Assembly: GCA_022574795.1 (NCBI GenBank)
Contig: JACZRJ010000032.1
Span: 1 to 6,146 of the forward strand
Direction of reading: 5' to 3'
Length of the DNA: 6,146 nt
From: Patescibacteria group bacterium
GTDB lineage: Bacteria > Patescibacteriota > Andersenbacteria > UBA10190
Below, piece after piece: positions 5,208 to 6,146 of the stretch. The translations under genes and the position numbers were made by a program. The number at the start of each line of letters is the position of its first letter. The stretch's first letter is position 1. Below the pieces are notes generated by a model. It made no database searches and was not told where the DNA came from. It saw only the letters and a list, made by a program, of their open reading frames with translations.

Positions 5208-5342
5208 GCGTTAGTAGTCACATCCCAATCCCGCGGCTCGCGCCTGAGTAGTACATCACGCACACAACCGCCTACAGCAAAGGCTTCATGTCCCGCCGTG
5301 ACCAGCGGCGATAGTTGTTTGTACTTCTGTTGGCAACTGCAT
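5208..5342 (-). pseudogene. Degraded fragment of the cca 5' end
   Basis: This 135-bp stretch aligns to 3794-3930, the first 46 codons of cca, in the same orientation, with 9 substitutions and one 2-nt gap (about 92% identity by hand). Similarity stops exactly at the ATG on one side and near codon 46 on the other. The 2-nt deletion (the TT at 3894-3895 of the original) shifts the frame and there is no remainder of the gene, so it cannot make an enzyme. Six of the nine substitutions are synonymous third-position changes. The 63 bp between the DoxX-like gene and this fragment (5145-5207) hold nothing I recognise. Confidence 0.9.
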
Positions 5343-5359
5343 AAAGTGTAGTGTACAAG
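5330..5359 (+). promoter_or_regulatory. Possible promoter for the 94-aa ORF, with its -35 inside the cca fragment
   Basis: TTGGCA (5330-5335) matches 5/6 of the -35 consensus. TACAAG (5354-5359) matches 4/6 of the -10 at an 18-nt spacing. A start near 5366 would give a 20-nt leader containing the AAGGAGGT site. The equivalent place in the intact cca gene reads TCGGCA. Confidence 0.3.
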
Positions 5360-5385
5360 TTCTCTAACAAATAAGGAGGTAGATC

Positions 5386-5670
5386 ATGTCTCTCTGCGTC
5401 GAATGCGTTGACCGAGGCAAATGTAGGCCCTTAGATTTCCACCCCAGGCAAAACAGCTGTCGAAACAAGGGCAGTAAAAAACGCCGTGTCGAAGCCGCTC
5501 CGGGCAAACCTCAGGCCCCCGAGCTATCTACTGTGTCGACTGCTCGCGGTTGTATCATCGCTGCCAAATATTTGGCAAAAAATTCACGGCCGCTCGGCCC
5601 AGCGCCCAACCAGACCTTCCTTGAAGCGCCACGCCACGGACTTTTTATACCTTCCTGTCTTCTTAAGTAA
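5386..5670 (+). CDS. 94-aa cysteine-containing hypothetical protein
   Basis: I do not recognise this protein. The start is well supported by AAGGAGGT (5373-5380), 5 nt before the ATG. The N-terminus carries C4, C7, C13 and C25 (CxxC-x5-C-x11-C), which could bind zinc, followed by a basic run KGSKKRR (28-34). The rest, from about residue 35, is Pro/Ala-rich and low in recognisable structure, so the coding frame is less certain there. A perfect 16-bp palindrome lies inside it at 5562-5577. The gap between the cca-fragment ATG and this ATG (43 bp) is close to that between cca and the DoxX-like gene (44 bp), so this may once have been the divergent neighbour of cca. Confidence 0.5.
   Translation: MSLCVECVDRGKCRPLDFHPRQNSCRNKGSKKRRVEAAPGKPQAPELSTVSTARGCIIAAKYLAKNSRPLGPAPNQTFLEAPRHGLFIPSCLLK
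5562..5577. repeat. Perfect 16-bp palindrome
   Basis: TGCCAAATATTTGGCA reads the same on both strands, and five or more A follow on the plus strand. It is inside the 94-aa ORF. Its symmetry is like that of an operator for a dimeric regulator, but no target promoter is evident. Confidence 0.35.
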
Positions 5671-5801
5671 CCAGGAAATGCTGCCTGGGGCGGGGCGACA
5701 AATATCCTTGTGCTTCATAAAGGAGTGCCATAGAGTGGAGCTGTAGCCGTTTGTTATCGGCTTAGACCTATAACTGCTCATTTTATTACCGGAGAATCAA
5801 C

Positions 5802-6038
5802 ATGTTGTGTCCAACCTGCACACCTGTCAGACTCGCACCTGAAGCAATGCATCCGTCCGCTGGTGAATGCCCAAGCTGCGAAAAACAGCAGATTAGCCTG
5901 CCAGGTGATACACTCTGTCTGGCCTGCTCGGCACAGCAGACCAAGTGTCAGCAGTGCGGCAAGCCAGTGCCTTCCCCAGAGCCAGCCCCAGAACCACCGC
6001 CATCATCTCATCATGTTCCCGGGGAGTCATCAAAGTGA
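5802..6038 (+). CDS. Zinc-ribbon mini-protein, 78 aa, with a probably foreign C-terminal tail
   Basis: GGAGA (5791-5795) lies 6 nt before the ATG. Eight cysteines form four CxxC pairs (3/6, 23/26, 39/42, 49/52), enough for two tetrahedral zinc sites, ending in CQQCGKPV, a common ending in small double zinc-ribbon proteins. This part (residues 1-56) looks real. From about residue 60 onwards the frame reads through the antisense strand of a tyrA-like fragment, so the tail PAPEPPPSSHHVPGESSK is probably not native and the original C-terminus has been lost. The 131 bp between this and the preceding ORF hold a 5-bp hairpin (5671-5688) and no other gene I can support. Possible roles include nucleic-acid or protein binding; none can be assigned. 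Confidence 0.55.
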   Translation: MLCPTCTPVRLAPEAMHPSAGECPSCEKQQISLPGDTLCLACSAQQTKCQQCGKPVPSPEPAPEPPPSSHHVPGESSK

Positions 6039-6146
6039 CTCTGGCTCCTTTAGCCTCCAAATGCTCCTTCACATTTTGTGCCAGCACCCTCTCATCATCG
6101 CTGGTAGGCGTCAGCACAAAGTTTTGACTGGAGACGCCTCTGGCAC
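5980..6146 (-). pseudogene. tyrA: Prephenate dehydrogenase (TyrA-like) internal fragment
   Basis: Reading leftwards from the right edge, 55 codons give a segment with FVLTPTSDDE, then KGARVTLMTPREHDEMMAVVLGLA. This is the junction between the NAD(P)-binding domain and the dimerisation domain of prephenate dehydrogenases, where the family normally continues with HF. Here similarity stops at about 5980 and the frame continues as antisense of the zinc-ribbon gene until a stop at 5893. The upstream part lies outside the window. TyrA converts prephenate to 4-hydroxyphenylpyruvate in tyrosine synthesis, a pathway most Patescibacteria lack, so the fragment looks foreign or misjoined. The identification is from remembered motifs. 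Confidence 0.7.

Noticed and set aside
5734..5745. SD-like AAAGGAG followed by a GTG start
   Set aside because: The reading frame stops after three codons (GTG GAG CTG TAG).
5486..5746. Plus-strand 86-aa ORF overlapping the 94-aa ORF
   Set aside because: It has no SD and lies in a different frame from the ORF with the strong SD.
5893..6117. A complete 74-aa minus-strand gene starting at 6117
   Set aside because: The TyrA-like reading frame continues upstream of 6117 to the window edge, and its last 29 residues are antisense to the zinc-ribbon gene, so it is a fragment and not a whole gene.

Overview
The window looks like a piece of a Candidate Phyla Radiation (Patescibacteria) genome, or of a similarly reduced bacterium. 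The pointers are a TM-helix 'mechanosensitive channel-like' protein, a class II CCA-adding enzyme of the CPR type, tiny membrane and basic proteins, a tRNA without an encoded CCA end, and starts that alternate between strong Shine-Dalgarno (SD) sequences and apparently leaderless ATGs. This assignment rests on remembered family resemblance, not on a search, and I cannot name the lineage.

Left half (1-3930), all on the minus strand, read from right to left. cca (3930-2497) is followed after 8 nt by an 84-aa two-helix membrane protein (2488-2234). Next comes a 400-bp stretch (about 1780-2180) crowded with hairpins and short direct repeats around one tRNA-Ala(UGC) gene (1979-1907). Then follow a cupin-fold protein (1715-1113) with a terminator overlapping its stop codon, a 75-aa very basic protein from an apparently leaderless promoter (995-768), and the N-terminal 197 residues of the channel-like protein (591 to beyond the left edge) behind a near-consensus promoter. 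The tRNA needs CCA addition and the enzyme for that is encoded 0.5 kb upstream, although the enzyme serves all tRNAs.

Right half (3931-6146). A 389-aa DoxX/MauE-like multi-pass membrane protein (3975-5144, plus strand) is divergent from cca. Beyond it lies a 135-bp degraded copy of the first 46 codons of cca (5208-5342, minus strand, about 92% identical, with a 2-nt deletion), so the membrane gene sits between two direct repeats of the cca 5' end. Past the copy are two short cysteine-rich ORFs with SD sequences (5386-5670 and 5802-6038). The second runs into the antisense strand of a prephenate dehydrogenase (tyrA-like) fragment that leaves the window on the right. This end therefore looks like a patchwork of recombined fragments, or possibly an assembly join.

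The items most worth a second look are: (i) the hairpin and direct-repeat cluster around tRNA-Ala, including a CTTCG-flanked hairpin family, a 15-bp copy of the tRNA 5' end and a three-way-junction element between two CGGGCCCC repeats; (ii) the mainly synonymous divergence of the cca fragment, which suggests recombination between relatives rather than simple duplication and decay; (iii) the zinc-ribbon/tyrA junction; and (iv) the leaderless basic mini-protein. I saw no CRISPR array, transposase, integrase, rRNA or recognisable riboswitch.
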